From contig NISF01000013.1 of the NCBI GenBank assembly GCA_002270295.1, forward strand, positions 3,409 to 67,408: 64,000 nucleotides of DNA, read 5' to 3'. Below, piece by piece: positions 9,273-21,309 of the stretch. The notes under the pieces are model-generated. The model was not told where the DNA came from, ran no database searches, and saw only the letters and a list, made by a program, of their open reading frames with translations. The translations under genes were made by a program, and so were the position numbers. Numbering within the stretch: position 1 is the stretch's first letter; the number at the start of each line of letters is the position of its first letter. The stretch comes from Enterobacter sp. 10-1 (GTDB taxonomy: Bacteria; Pseudomonadota; Gammaproteobacteria; Enterobacterales; Enterobacteriaceae).

Positions 9273-10295
9273 ATGGTTGAAATCACCCCCACAGAAATGA
9301 CGCCCCCCGTAGACGATTCGCGCGATTTTCATCCAATGCGCGGCGTGGGGAATCGTCATCTGCAAACCATGCTGCCGCGACTGATCCGCCGCAAACTGGG
9401 CTTTACTCCACACTGGCAGCGCCTTGAACTCCCTGACGGCGATTTTATCGATTTGGCCTGGAGCGAAGATCCCGAATCAGCCCGACATAAACCGCGGCTG
9501 GTCGTTTTTCACGGTCTGGAAGGAAGCCTGCACAGCCCTTACGCCCACGGTCTGATCCACGCCGCAATGCAGCGCGGCTGGCTGGGCGTGGTGATGCATT
9601 TCCGCGGCTGTAGCGGCGAGCCTAACCGTAATAACCGCATCTACCACTCCGGAGAGACGGAAGACGGCACCTGGTTCCTGCGCTGGCTGCAGCGCGAATT
9701 TGGTACCGCGCCTACGGCCGCCGTCGGCTATTCGCTCGGCGGTAATATGCTGGGCTGCCTGCTGGCAAACGAGGGCGATAGCATCCCGCTCGACGCGGCG
9801 GTCATCGTGTCGGCCCCGTTCATGCTGGAAGCCTGCAGCTACCATATGGACAAAGGCTTCTCCCGCGTCTACCAGCGCTATCTGCTTAACCTGTTAAAAG
9901 CTAACGCCGCGCGCAAGCTGAAAGCCTATCCGGGCTCTCTGCCGGTTGATTTACGCCAGCTAAAAGGCATGCGGCGCATTCGCGAGTTTGACGATACCAT
10001 CACCGCCAAAATTCACGGCTTTGCCGATGCGCTGGACTACTATCGCCAGTGCAGCGCGATGCCGCGTCTGAGCGATATCACTAAACCCACGCTGATCATT
10101 CACGCGAAAGACGATCCGTTCATGGACCATCATTCCATTCCACCGCAGGAGCAGCTGCCGGCCAACGTCGAGTACCAGCTGACCGAACAGGGCGGGCACG
10201 TCGGATTTGTCGGCGGCACGCTGCGCAAGCCTGAGATGTGGCTGGAAAGACGGATCCCGGACTGGCTGACGCGCTGGCTGGAAGGAAAAAAATGA
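9273..10295 (+). CDS. yheT: Alpha/beta hydrolase YheT
   Basis: A 340-residue AB-hydrolase-4 family protein. The segments [18 protein letters not shown] and [15 protein letters not shown] contain the nucleophile elbow serine (about residue 154). DPFMDHH and GGHVGFVGG supply the likely aspartate and histidine. The physiological substrate is unknown; relatives are esterases or acyl hydrolases. A TATAGT-like -10 (9237-9242) lies upstream. The stop overlaps yheU in an ATGA arrangement. A start at codon 1 ([10 protein letters not shown]) fits the family. Confidence 0.93.
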   Translation: MVEITPTEMTPPVDDSRDFHPMRGVGNRHLQTMLPRLIRRKLGFTPHWQRLELPDGDFIDLAWSEDPESARHKPRLVVFHGLEGSLHSPYAHGLIHAAMQRGWLGVVMHFRGCSGEPNRNNRIYHSGETEDGTWFLRWLQREFGTAPTAAVGYSLGGNMLGCLLANEGDSIPLDAAVIVSAPFMLEACSYHMDKGFSRVYQRYLLNLLKANAARKLKAYPGSLPVDLRQLKGMRRIREFDDTITAKIHGFADALDYYRQCSAMPRLSDITKPTLIIHAKDDPFMDHHSIPPQEQLPANVEYQLTEQGGHVGFVGGTLRKPEMWLERRIPDWLTRWLEGKK

Positions 10296-10510
10296 TTATT
10301 CCCTGGCAGGATCTGGATCCCGAAACCCTGGATAGCCTGATTGAAAGCTTTGTGTTGCGCGAAGGCACCGATTATGGTGAACATGAACGTTCGCTGGCCG
10401 ATAAGGTCGCCGATGTAAAACAGCAGCTGAAAAGCGGAGAAGCCGTACTGGTGTGGTCAGAGCTGCACGAGACGGTCAACATCATGCCCCGCAAGCAGTT
10501 CCACGGCTAA
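10292..10510 (+). CDS. yheU: YheU family protein
   Basis: A 72-residue acidic protein ([29 protein letters not shown]) of the UPF0270/YheU family, matching the E. coli length. The ATG lies within the yheT stop (ATGA), so the two are translationally coupled. The function is unknown. No other domain is visible. Confidence 0.93.
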   Translation: MIIPWQDLDPETLDSLIESFVLREGTDYGEHERSLADKVADVKQQLKSGEAVLVWSELHETVNIMPRKQFHG

Positions 10511-10546
10511 GGCGGCGCCACACCATCGTTTAATCTGGGAGTTGAT

Positions 10547-11416
10547 ATGTCTGCCAAACATCCGGTGATTGCAGTCACGGGCTCCAGCGGCGCGGGAACC
10601 ACCACCACCAGCCTCGCCTTTCGCAAAATCTTCGCCCAGCTGAACCTGCGTGCCGCCGAAGTCGAGGGCGATAGCTTCCATCGCTACACTCGCCCGGAAA
10701 TGGACATGGCGATCCGCAAAGCGCGGGATCAGGGGAAACACATCAGCTATTTTGGTCCGGAAGCGAACGACTTCGGCCTGCTGGAAAATACCTTTCTCGA
10801 ATACGGGCGCAGCGGAACCGGCCAGTCGAGAAAATATCTGCATACCTATGACGAGGCCGTGCCGTGGAATCAGGTGCCGGGCACCTTCACGCCCTGGCAG
10901 CCGCTGCCGGAGCCAACCGACGTCCTGTTTTACGAAGGGCTGCACGGCGGCGTTGTCACGCCACAGCACAACGTTGCGCACAATGTCGATCTGCTGGTCG
11001 GGGTAGTGCCCATCGTCAACCTGGAGTGGATTCAGAAGCTAATCCGCGACACCAGCGAACGCGGGCATTCTCGCGAAGCGGTGATGGATTCGGTCGTCCG
11101 TTCGATGGAAGATTATATTAACTTCATCACCCCGCAGTTCTCGCGAACCCATATCAACTTCCAGCGGGTTCCCACCGTTGATACTTCGAACCCCTTCGCC
11201 GCTAAAGGCATTCCCTCGCTGGATGAAAGCTTTGTGGTGATCCACTTCCGCAATCTGCAGGATATCGACTTCCCGTGGCTGCTGGCGATGCTGCAAGGCT
11301 CGTTTATCTCGCATATCAACACGCTGGTGGTACCGGGCGGGAAAATGGGGCTGGCGATGGAGCTGATCATGACGCCGCTGGTTGAACGGCTGATGGCGGG
11401 GAAAAAGATCGGTTAA
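10547..11416 (+). CDS. prkB: Phosphoribulokinase-like protein PrkB
   Basis: A 289-residue protein of the phosphoribulokinase/uridine kinase family. The P-loop is TGSSGAGTTTTS (about 11-22), a variant in which the usual GK(S/T) lysine is replaced by threonine, as in proteobacterial phosphoribulokinases. No RuBisCO gene is present in the window, and enterics do not run the Calvin cycle, so the true substrate is unknown. It follows yheTU by 36 bases on the same strand and probably belongs to the same transcript. It is convergent with yhfA. Confidence 0.92.
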   Translation: MSAKHPVIAVTGSSGAGTTTTSLAFRKIFAQLNLRAAEVEGDSFHRYTRPEMDMAIRKARDQGKHISYFGPEANDFGLLENTFLEYGRSGTGQSRKYLHTYDEAVPWNQVPGTFTPWQPLPEPTDVLFYEGLHGGVVTPQHNVAHNVDLLVGVVPIVNLEWIQKLIRDTSERGHSREAVMDSVVRSMEDYINFITPQFSRTHINFQRVPTVDTSNPFAAKGIPSLDESFVVIHFRNLQDIDFPWLLAMLQGSFISHINTLVVPGGKMGLAMELIMTPLVERLMAGKKIG

Positions 11417-11427
11417 GCCGTTAAAAA

Positions 11428-11451
11428 CCCGGCAGCGCTACGCATGCCGGG
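11428..11451. repeat. REP-like palindrome / terminator between prkB and yhfA
   Basis: CCCGGCA (11428-11434) and TGCCGGG (11445-11451) form a seven-pair stem around GCG-CTA-CGC, the usual shape of enteric REP/PU elements. It lies between two convergent genes and is preceded by an A run that becomes a T run for minus-strand transcripts, so it may also terminate yhfA. Confidence 0.65.
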
Positions 11452-11466
11452 GCGACGGGCTGGCCA

Positions 11467-11877
11467 TCAGGCCTGGCCCTCGATAACCTCGTACGAATGC
11501 GTGATATTTACCGCTTTTTGCAGCATCAGCGCCACCGAGCAGTATTTCTCCGCCGACAGGTCCACCGCCCGCGAAACGGCCGCATCCTTCAGCTCGCGGC
11601 CGGTGACGATAAAATGCAGGTTGATGTGGGTAAACAGGCGCGGCGCCTCTTCCCGACGCTCTGAGGTCAGCTTCACCTCACAGTTGGTCACATCATGACG
11701 CCCTTTTTGCAAAATTGAGACCACGTCGATGGCGCTGCAGCCGCCGGCGGCCATCAGCACCATTTCCATCGGACTCGGCGCCTTATCCCCGGAGTTGCCG
11801 TCCATCAAAATCTGGTGGCCAGAAGCCGACTCACCGATGAAGGTTAACCCTTCAACCCATTTCACACGAGCTTGCAT
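11467..11877 (-). CDS. yhfA: OsmC/Ohr-family protein YhfA
   Basis: A 136-residue OsmC-like protein from MQARVKWVEGLTF; a start five codons upstream is possible but relatives begin here. The two family cysteines are in GGCSAIDVVSIL and EKYCSVALML. OsmC proteins reduce hydroperoxides with this cysteine pair, but YhfA's own substrate is not established. It is divergent from crp and shares its upstream region, as in E. coli. Confidence 0.93.
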   Translation of the reverse strand: MQARVKWVEGLTFIGESASGHQILMDGNSGDKAPSPMEMVLMAAGGCSAIDVVSILQKGRHDVTNCEVKLTSERREEAPRLFTHINLHFIVTGRELKDAAVSRAVDLSAEKYCSVALMLQKAVNITHSYEVIEGQA

Positions 11878-12183
11878 AAAATTTAACTCCAAGGTTGCAA
11901 TTTTCCTGACAGATTACGCGCACATAACAAATCTCGCAACGGAAGGCGACCTGCATCATGCTGAAGCGAGACACCAGGAGACACGCGGCGAAAGCTATGC
12001 TAAAACAGTCGGGATGCTACAGTATTACATTGATGTACTGCATGTATGCAGAGGAATTCACATTACAGGCTGAAGAAAAATCACCAGCCAGCTTCCCAGG
12101 CATAGGGAAACAATACGATTGCATGCCCGGATGCCGTGTAGTGTCGGCACCCGGAGATAGCTTATAACAGAGGATAACCGCGC
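11878..12183. promoter_or_regulatory. Divergent yhfA/crp regulatory region with CRP site
   Basis: The 306-base gap strongly resembles the E. coli crp control region: the stretch GCGAAAGCTATGCTAAAACA (from 11988) and the TTGATGTACTGCATGTATGC block (12030-12049) are conserved. The CRP half-sites ATGCA and TCACA bracket 12046-12062. In E. coli, CRP and Fis act here to autoregulate crp and drive a divergent transcript. The crp ribosome site is AGAGGA about ten bases before the ATG. The remainder encodes nothing that I can recognise. Confidence 0.75.
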
Positions 12184-12816
12184 ATGGTGCTTGGCAAACC
12201 GCAAACAGACCCTACCCTCGAATGGTTCTTGTCTCATTGCCACATTCATAAGTACCCATCTAAAAGCACGCTGATCCACCAGGGTGAAAAAGCAGAAACG
12301 TTGTACTACATCGTCAAAGGCTCTGTGGCTGTGCTCATCAAGGATGAAGAGGGTAAAGAGATGATTCTCTCTTACCTCAACCAGGGCGATTTCATCGGTG
12401 AATTAGGCTTGTTCGAAGAAGGCCAGGAGCGTAGCGCCTGGGTACGTGCGAAAACCGCATGTGAAGTGGCCGAAATCTCCTATAAAAAATTCCGTCAGCT
12501 GATTCAGGTTAACCCGGACATCCTGATGCGTCTCTCGTCGCAGATGGCCCGCCGTCTGCAGGTGACCTCTGAGAAAGTCGGTAACCTTGCCTTCCTCGAC
12601 GTCACCGGCCGTATCGCCCAGACGCTGCTGAACCTGGCAAAACAGCCTGACGCCATGACCCACCCGGACGGTATGCAAATCAAAATTACCCGTCAGGAAA
12701 TCGGTCAGATCGTCGGCTGTTCACGTGAAACCGTTGGCCGTATTCTGAAGATGCTGGAAGATCAAAATCTGATCTCCGCACACGGTAAAACTATCGTCGT
12801 CTACGGCACGCGTTAA
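12184..12816 (+). CDS. crp: cAMP receptor protein (catabolite activator) CRP
   Basis: The 210-residue global regulator is nearly identical to the E. coli protein. Residues 1-135 form the cyclic-nucleotide-binding beta barrel ([18 protein letters not shown]), followed by the dimer helix and the helix-turn-helix [19 protein letters not shown] (about 170-188). As a cAMP-bound dimer it activates hundreds of promoters, including malT in this window and probably gntT. One visible difference is serine rather than alanine at residue 119 (118 without Met), seen in other enterics. The terminator follows immediately. Confidence 0.99.
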   Translation: MVLGKPQTDPTLEWFLSHCHIHKYPSKSTLIHQGEKAETLYYIVKGSVAVLIKDEEGKEMILSYLNQGDFIGELGLFEEGQERSAWVRAKTACEVAEISYKKFRQLIQVNPDILMRLSSQMARRLQVTSEKVGNLAFLDVTGRIAQTLLNLAKQPDAMTHPDGMQIKITRQEIGQIVGCSRETVGRILKMLEDQNLISAHGKTIVVYGTR

Positions 12817-12824
12817 GCTGATAA

Positions 12825-12857
12825 AACGGCGTGTTGCTCCCGCAATACGCCGTTTTT
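12825..12857 (+). terminator. Rho-independent terminator of crp
   Basis: Stem AACGGCGT/ACGCCGTT (12825-12832 with 12847-12854) extends inward through TTGC/GCAA and is followed by a run of five T. It ends twelve bases before the yhfK start. Confidence 0.92.
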
Positions 12858-12868
12858 GTTTTCCCTCT

Positions 12869-16229
<3,361 letters not shown>

Positions 16230-16246
16230 TCAATGGCAACTACAAA

Positions 16247-16810
16247 TCAACGATTGAGGAAGTTTGCCAGCAGCTGATGCCCCTGCTCGCTGAGGATACT
16301 TTCCGGGTGAAACTGCACCCCTTCAAGATCCCACTCGCGATGGCGAATAGCCATAATCTCTCCGCTCTCGCTGCGGGCCGTCACTTCGAAGCAGTCAGGC
16401 AGAGTATCCGGGTCAATGACCAGAGAGTGGTAGCGGGTGACGGTGAGAGGATTGCTTAACCCCTGAAACACGCCGCGTCCGCCGTGGCTGACGGGCGACG
16501 TTTTTCCGTGCATGACTTTGGCGGCGCGGACGATAGTGGCACCGAAGACCTGGGCGATAGCCTGATGGCCCAGGCAGACGCCCAGCAGCGGCACCTTCCC
16601 GGCATAATGCCCGATGACGGCCAGGGAAATCCCTGATTCATCCGGAGTGCAGGGGCCTGGTGAGATAACGATTTTCTCCGGCGCCAGCGCCGCGATCTCC
16701 TCCAGCGTCAGCTCATCGTTACGCTTAACCAGCACTTCGGCTCCCAGCTCGCAGAAGTACTGATACAAATTCCAGGTAAAAGAATCATAGTTGTCGATAA
16801 GCAGGATCAT
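16247..16810 (-). CDS. pabA: Aminodeoxychorismate synthase glutamine amidotransferase PabA
   Basis: A 187-residue class I glutamine amidotransferase beginning [19 protein letters not shown]. The catalytic cysteine is in [14 protein letters not shown] (about residue 79), with the histidine-glutamate pair in VQFHPES (about 168-172). It supplies ammonia to PabB for 4-amino-4-deoxychorismate, the p-aminobenzoate/folate precursor. It lies 32 bases after fic and 89 bases before argD on the same strand, as in E. coli yhfG-fic-pabA-argD. Confidence 0.97.
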   Translation of the reverse strand: MILLIDNYDSFTWNLYQYFCELGAEVLVKRNDELTLEEIAALAPEKIVISPGPCTPDESGISLAVIGHYAGKVPLLGVCLGHQAIAQVFGATIVRAAKVMHGKTSPVSHGGRGVFQGLSNPLTVTRYHSLVIDPDTLPDCFEVTARSESGEIMAIRHREWDLEGVQFHPESILSEQGHQLLANFLNR

Positions 16811-16842
16811 AGTGGCTCCGGAAAGAACAAAACCGGGCTATT

Positions 16843-17445
16843 CTACTCAGATTCTCGCGCTTCGCTTACCACTTTGGCAAAGATCCGTTCGAGCGGCTGA
16901 GGATCGCCCATGGCCCCCAGCTGATTAGCCCGGCTCCACTCCTCAGGATCGATATCGCGCCAGTCGAGGATAAAGCCGGCATGAATCGCCAGTTGCTCAA
17001 AGAAAATGCGCTGCGCCAGCCCGCTGCCGAGGCGAAAAGGGTGCAGCACATTGATTTCGCCGTAGTACCAGCTCAGGCGCGCAATAAAAGCGTTGCGCTC
17101 CAGGCCGCTCAGATAGTTCTCCTCTTCCAGAGCCCGCATCAGCGCGTTGCCCTCCTTTTCAATCCATGCGAAATGACAAAAAGGAGTATCTCCCTGATAG
17201 ATATCAATTTCCCTGAACTGTCCGGCCCAGGAAAAAATATCCTGGTAGAGCTGATGGTGAATCGAGCAGAGATAGGGCAGCCCGCGCCCGCGCGGCCCCA
17301 GGGGAATCGTCGCCGCGCGTAGCGAGGTGACCTCCAGCATCACCTGCTCCAGACGCCGGGCCTGGCGAATGCCGGGAAGATTACGCAATACGTCGAGTAC
17401 GGGATAGAGATAGGGATCGCGATCGTCGCCATATTTACTGCTCAT
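16843..17445 (-). CDS. fic: Fic-domain protein (FicT-like, degenerate active site)
   Basis: A 200-residue Fic protein. The helical Fic core is present ([24 protein letters not shown]) with the signature at about 135-146 reading [12 protein letters not shown]. Canonical AMP-transferases have HPFx(D/E)GNGRxxR; here the acidic residue, asparagine and first arginine are replaced, as I recall for the E. coli homologue. AMPylation activity may therefore be weak, altered or lost. Its start overlaps the yhfG stop by 11 bases, the arrangement of an antitoxin-toxin pair. Followed by pabA. Confidence 0.93.
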   Translation of the reverse strand: MSSKYGDDRDPYLYPVLDVLRNLPGIRQARRLEQVMLEVTSLRAATIPLGPRGRGLPYLCSIHHQLYQDIFSWAGQFREIDIYQGDTPFCHFAWIEKEGNALMRALEEENYLSGLERNAFIARLSWYYGEINVLHPFRLGSGLAQRIFFEQLAIHAGFILDWRDIDPEEWSRANQLGAMGDPQPLERIFAKVVSEARESE

Positions 17446-17602
17446 GACGCCCCCTCAGCTCAGCAAGACGCGCCAGCGCTTCCTCGGCGCTTAGCGTCAC
17501 CAAAGGTACAGCGACCCCTTCCAGGCGACGGCTGGCCTGAAAATTCACGCTACGAGTCTGTTCCCAGAGCCGGGATTTTTGCTTATCGGTGAGTGAACGC
17601 AT
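17435..17602 (-). CDS. yhfG: YhfG, putative FicA-type antitoxin
   Basis: A 55-residue protein ([18 protein letters not shown]) matching E. coli YhfG in length. It contains the class I Fic inhibitory motif (S/T)xxxE(G/N) as SRRLEG (residues 24-29), whose glutamate blocks the ATP gamma-phosphate site of the partner Fic protein. The overlap with fic supports a coupled pair. A longer start at 17647 exists but adds residues not found in relatives. The partner's degenerate motif raises the question of what is still being inhibited. Confidence 0.9.
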   Translation of the reverse strand: MRSLTDKQKSRLWEQTRSVNFQASRRLEGVAVPLVTLSAEEALARLAELRGRHEQ

Positions 17603-17709
17603 GCTCGCCTCTCTTATCGTCCCCTGTGCCACAAGTATAAGCAGCAATTTCGGGTCACGCAGAAAGGCGGAAACAACGGCGCGAGCGTGAGCCGCCCGCG
17701 CGGAAGAAC

Positions 17710-18279
17710 TTAAGGCAGGACCTTCGCTGAGAGGATCACGACAGGTTTTGACGGCACATTCTGATACGGCCCAACGTTATGCGTCTGGACCTGAGAAATC
17801 TTGTCGGCGACGTCCATTCCTTTGACGACTTTACCGAACACCGCGTAGCCAAAATCACGCTGTCCGTGGTCGAGGAAGGCATTGTCCGCAATGTTGATGA
17901 AGAACTGGCTGGTCGCGCTGTCCTGATCGGCGGTGCGCGCCATCGCGATGGTGCCGCGGGTGTTACGCAGGCCGTTGTCCGCTTCGTTCTTGATCGGCGG
18001 GTTCGGCTGCTTTTGCTGCATCTGTTCGCTGAAGCCACCGCCCTGCACCATGAACCCTGGGATCACGCGGTGAAAAGTGGTGTTGTTGTAGAAGCCGCTG
18101 TTCACGTACTTGAGGAAGTTATCTATGGAAATCGGTGCTTTCTGGCTATTTAACTCCAGCTCAATATTTCCCGCAGAAGTCGTCAGCAAGACATGAGGAT
18201 CGCCCTTCGCTGCCATAGCCGGGGAGAAAGCGGAAATAGCGAAAACGGCAACCACCGCCGCCAGAGTTGATTTGAGCAT
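17710..18279 (-). CDS. ppiA: Periplasmic peptidyl-prolyl cis-trans isomerase A (cyclophilin)
   Basis: A 189-residue precursor with a Sec signal peptide ([20 protein letters not shown], cleaved near AMA-A about residue 24). The mature cyclophilin fold shows [15 protein letters not shown] and [17 protein letters not shown]. It accelerates proline isomerisation in the periplasm; loss is tolerated in E. coli. Its promoter region is shared with the divergent tsgA (276 bases). A TGTGA half-site on the minus strand (18434-18430) could belong to a CRP site. Confidence 0.97.
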   Translation of the reverse strand: MLKSTLAAVVAVFAISAFSPAMAAKGDPHVLLTTSAGNIELELNSQKAPISIDNFLKYVNSGFYNNTTFHRVIPGFMVQGGGFSEQMQQKQPNPPIKNEADNGLRNTRGTIAMARTADQDSATSQFFINIADNAFLDHGQRDFGYAVFGKVVKGMDVADKISQVQTHNVGPYQNVPSKPVVILSAKVLP

Positions 18280-18555
18280 CGAGATTCCTTAACGGAGCAG
18301 AAAAAAAGCAAGTGCATTGATTCTAAAGAGCCTTTGCATCCTGGGCCAGCCTTTTACCTAATTTTACGTAGCTGAAACAGTTGTAACGAGGCGTTTGCCG
18401 CTCGGCTGAATATATAAAAGAGATCCACATCACACTAATCCATGCAAAAAGATCTACATTTCATAATAAACGTTGCTTACATCACTCGAATGAATAAAAT
18501 CTGTTCGCCCTGGCGCAGAGTCAACGCGCTTTACATTTCTATTCACAGGCCAGTC

Positions 18556-19740
18556 ATGACTAACAGCAATCGTATCAAGCTCACATGGATCAGCTTCTTC
18601 TCCTACGCCCTGACCGGAGCGTTGGTGATCGTCACCGGGATGGTGATGGGCAATATCGCCGATTACTTCCATCTGCCCGTTTCCAGTATGAGCAACACCT
18701 TCACCTTCCTCAATGCCGGGATCCTGATCTCTATCTTCCTGAACGCCTGGCTGATGGAAATCGTGCCGCTGAAAACGCAGCTGCGTTTTGGCTTTATCCT
18801 GATGGTACTGGCGGTAATCGGGCTGATCTTTGGCCACAGCCTGACGCTGTTCTCCGCGGCGATGTTCGTGCTGGGTCTGGTCAGCGGGATCACCATGTCG
18901 ATCGGTACCTTCCTGATAACCCATATGTACGAAGGCCGCCAGCGCGGCGCTCGCCTGCTGTTCACCGACTCCTTCTTCAGCATGGCGGGAATGATTTTCC
19001 CGATGGTTGCCGCCTATCTGCTGGCGCGCAGCATCGAGTGGTACTGGGTGTATGTCTGTATTGGTCTGGTTTACGTCGCTATCTTCGTTCTGACCTTCGG
19101 CTGTGAATTCCCGGTGCTGGGTAAAAAAGCGCAGCAGGACAGCCAGCCGGTAGTCAAAGAGAAGTGGGGTATCGGCGTGCTGTTTCTTTCCATCGCCGCG
19201 CTGTGCTATATCCTTGGACAGCTGGGCTTTATCTCCTGGGTGCCGGAATATGCCAAGGGCCTGGGCATGAGCCTTGGCGACGCGGGTAAGCTGGTGAGCG
19301 ATTTCTGGATGTCGTACATGATCGGTATGTGGTCATTCAGCTTCATTCTGCGTTTCTTCGACCTGCAGCGCATTCTTACCGCTCTGGCGGGCCTGGCTAC
19401 GGTGCTGATGTACCTGTTTATTAACGGTTCACCGGAGCATATGCCGTGGTTTATCCTGACCCTTGGCTTCTTCTCCAGCGCTATCTACACCTCGCTGATC
19501 ACCCTGGGCTCGCAGCAGACCAAAGTGTCGTCACCGAAGCTGGTTAACTTTGTGCTCACCTGCGGCACCATCGGGACGATGCTGACCTTCGTGGTCACCG
19601 GTCCTATCGTCGCCGCCAGCGGGCCGCTGGCAGCGCTGCAAACCGCTAACGGCCTCTATGCCGTGGTATTTGTGATGTGCATTATCCTCGGCTTCGTCTC
19701 CCGCCACCGCCAGCACGGCGCGCAGGCAGGGTCACACTAA
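18556..19740 (+). CDS. tsgA: Major facilitator superfamily transporter TsgA
   Basis: A 394-residue protein with about twelve membrane helices, starting [21 protein letters not shown], equal to the E. coli/Salmonella TsgA start; an in-frame start at 18442 would prepend 38 unrelated residues. MFS-like [10 protein letters not shown] follows the fourth helix. In Salmonella it is a tellurite/selenite-responsive gene; the substrate is unknown. It ends six bases before the convergent cytosine deaminase gene, with no visible terminator between. Confidence 0.95.
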   Translation: MTNSNRIKLTWISFFSYALTGALVIVTGMVMGNIADYFHLPVSSMSNTFTFLNAGILISIFLNAWLMEIVPLKTQLRFGFILMVLAVIGLIFGHSLTLFSAAMFVLGLVSGITMSIGTFLITHMYEGRQRGARLLFTDSFFSMAGMIFPMVAAYLLARSIEWYWVYVCIGLVYVAIFVLTFGCEFPVLGKKAQQDSQPVVKEKWGIGVLFLSIAALCYILGQLGFISWVPEYAKGLGMSLGDAGKLVSDFWMSYMIGMWSFSFILRFFDLQRILTALAGLATVLMYLFINGSPEHMPWFILTLGFFSSAIYTSLITLGSQQTKVSSPKLVNFVLTCGTIGTMLTFVVTGPIVAASGPLAALQTANGLYAVVFVMCIILGFVSRHRQHGAQAGSH

Positions 19741-19746
19741 GTCGCG

Positions 19747-21069
19747 TTAGGCCTTTGGCCCCTTTGCGTCAGCAGAGGGGCTATTACGGGTAAAGAACAG
19801 CTCCTCCCCGCCTTTATCGGTCTGTATCCAGGTCTGCGCCAGCTGCGTTGTGGCAATCACCCGCCCCTGACGAATGGACCAGCGTACCGGTACCTGGCAG
19901 CGCACGGCTTCGAAACCGTTTTCCGCAGGTAGAATAATCAGGTTGGCCGTATTCCCCGAGCTGATGCCATAGTCGCTCAGACCAAAAGTGCGGGCGCTGT
20001 TGTCGGTAATCAGCTTCAGCCCGTCGTTAATCTGCTGATAGCCCATTAGCTGACAAACGTGCAGCCCCATATGCAGTACCTGCAGCATATTGCCGGTACC
20101 CAGCGGATACCACGGGTCGAAAACGTCGTCGTGACCAAAGCAAACGTTGATCCCTGCGGCCATCAGCTCTTTTACCCGGGTAATACCGCGCCGCTTTGGA
20201 TAATCATCGAAGCGTCCCTGCAGGTGGATATTCACCAACGGGTTGGCGACAAAGTTGATCCCCGAGAGCTTCAGCAGGCGAAACAGCCGCGAGGTATAGG
20301 CGCCGTTATAGGAGTGCATGGCGGTGGTATGGCTGGCCGTAACCCGTGGGCCAATCCCCTCTTTTAAAGCCAGGGCCGCGACCGTTTCGACAAACCGCGA
20401 CTGCTCATCGTCGATTTCATCGCAGTGGATATCCAGCGGACGCTGATATTTCTGCGCCAGGCGAAAGGCGATATGCAGGGACTCAACGCCGTACTCGCGG
20501 GTAAACTCGAAGTGGGGAATAGCCCCAACCACATCGGCACCGAGGCGCAGCGCCTCTTCAAGCAAGGCCTCCCCATTGGGGTAGGATAAAATCCCCTCCT
20601 GTGGGAAGGCGACTATCTGCAAATCTACCCACGGGGCTACCTCCTGCTTCACTTCCAGCATCGCTTTTAAGGCGGTCAGCGTCGGGTCTGAAACATCGAC
20701 ATGCGTGCGCACAAACTGTATACCGTTCGCAATTTGCCACTTCAGGGTTTTCCACGCACGGGCTTTTACATCCTCATGGCTCAGTAAAGCCTTGCGCTCT
20801 GCCCAACGCTCAATACCCTCGAACAGCGTCCCGGATTGATTCCAGCTCGGCTCGCCGGCAGTTTGCGTCGTATCCAGATGGATATGCGGTTCAATAAACG
20901 GTGGAATGGCCAGCCCACCGCGGGCGTTGAGCACTTCAAGGCTATCGCCACGCGCTTCATCCATCGGGGTTATATCGCCAAAGCAGCCTTTATCTATTGC
21001 TATCTGCCATAGCCCGTCGCGGCCCGGCAGGCGCACGTTCTGAATCAACCAAAGTGGTGCTGCTGTCAT
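19747..21069 (-). CDS. codA: Cytosine deaminase (CodA-like)
   Basis: A 440-residue amidohydrolase closely similar to E. coli CodA. Metal ligands are visible: EPHIHLD (about 60-66), DIHCDEIDD (about 213-221) with the catalytic glutamate, [10 protein letters not shown], and GHDDVFDPW with the essential aspartate. The enzyme converts cytosine to uracil and ammonia for pyrimidine salvage. In E. coli codA follows the permease gene codB elsewhere on the chromosome; here it stands alone, convergent with tsgA and divergent from nirB. The C-tail of about 15 residues ([11 protein letters not shown]) differs from E. coli. A related creatinine or isoguanine deaminase role cannot be excluded. Confidence 0.92.
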   Translation of the reverse strand: MTAAPLWLIQNVRLPGRDGLWQIAIDKGCFGDITPMDEARGDSLEVLNARGGLAIPPFIEPHIHLDTTQTAGEPSWNQSGTLFEGIERWAERKALLSHEDVKARAWKTLKWQIANGIQFVRTHVDVSDPTLTALKAMLEVKQEVAPWVDLQIVAFPQEGILSYPNGEALLEEALRLGADVVGAIPHFEFTREYGVESLHIAFRLAQKYQRPLDIHCDEIDDEQSRFVETVAALALKEGIGPRVTASHTTAMHSYNGAYTSRLFRLLKLSGINFVANPLVNIHLQGRFDDYPKRRGITRVKELMAAGINVCFGHDDVFDPWYPLGTGNMLQVLHMGLHVCQLMGYQQINDGLKLITDNSARTFGLSDYGISSGNTANLIILPAENGFEAVRCQVPVRWSIRQGRVIATTQLAQTWIQTDKGGEELFFTRNSPSADAKGPKA

Positions 21070-21208
21070 CTTGATGACCCCCGTTGAAATTGCTTAATTT
21101 TCATCCATCCCGAACCCGCAATTCCCTGCTGTTTTTGTACACAAAAGCAACAAAAAGGAAAAGCCTGACTTTTCCATGACTTAGAAAAACCTAAATAAAT
21201 CATGATAA

Positions 21209-21224
21209 TACCCATTAAGTGGTA
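21209..21224. promoter_or_regulatory. NarL/NarP 7-2-7 site upstream of nirB
   Basis: TACCCAT-TA-AGTGGTA is an inverted pair of NarL/NarP heptamers separated by two bases, centred about 69.5 bases upstream of the predicted nirB start of transcription. E. coli nirB has a NarL/NarP site at the equivalent position for nitrate/nitrite induction. Confidence 0.85.
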
Positions 21225-21237
21225 GGCAGGATTGAAT

Positions 21238-21278
21238 TTGATTTGCATCAATAAGTGTACCGGCTGAATCGTTAAGGT
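21238..21278 (+). promoter_or_regulatory. FNR-dependent nirB promoter
   Basis: A perfect FNR site TTGAT-TTGC-ATCAA (21238-21251) lies 21 bases upstream of a TAAGGT -10 box (21273-21278). The site centre is therefore near -41.5, the class II activation position, so nirBD should switch on without oxygen. The sequence around it is almost the same as in the E. coli nirB promoter. Confidence 0.92.
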
Positions 21279-21309
21279 AGGCGGTATTAGAAAAGAAATC
21301 GAGGCAAAA

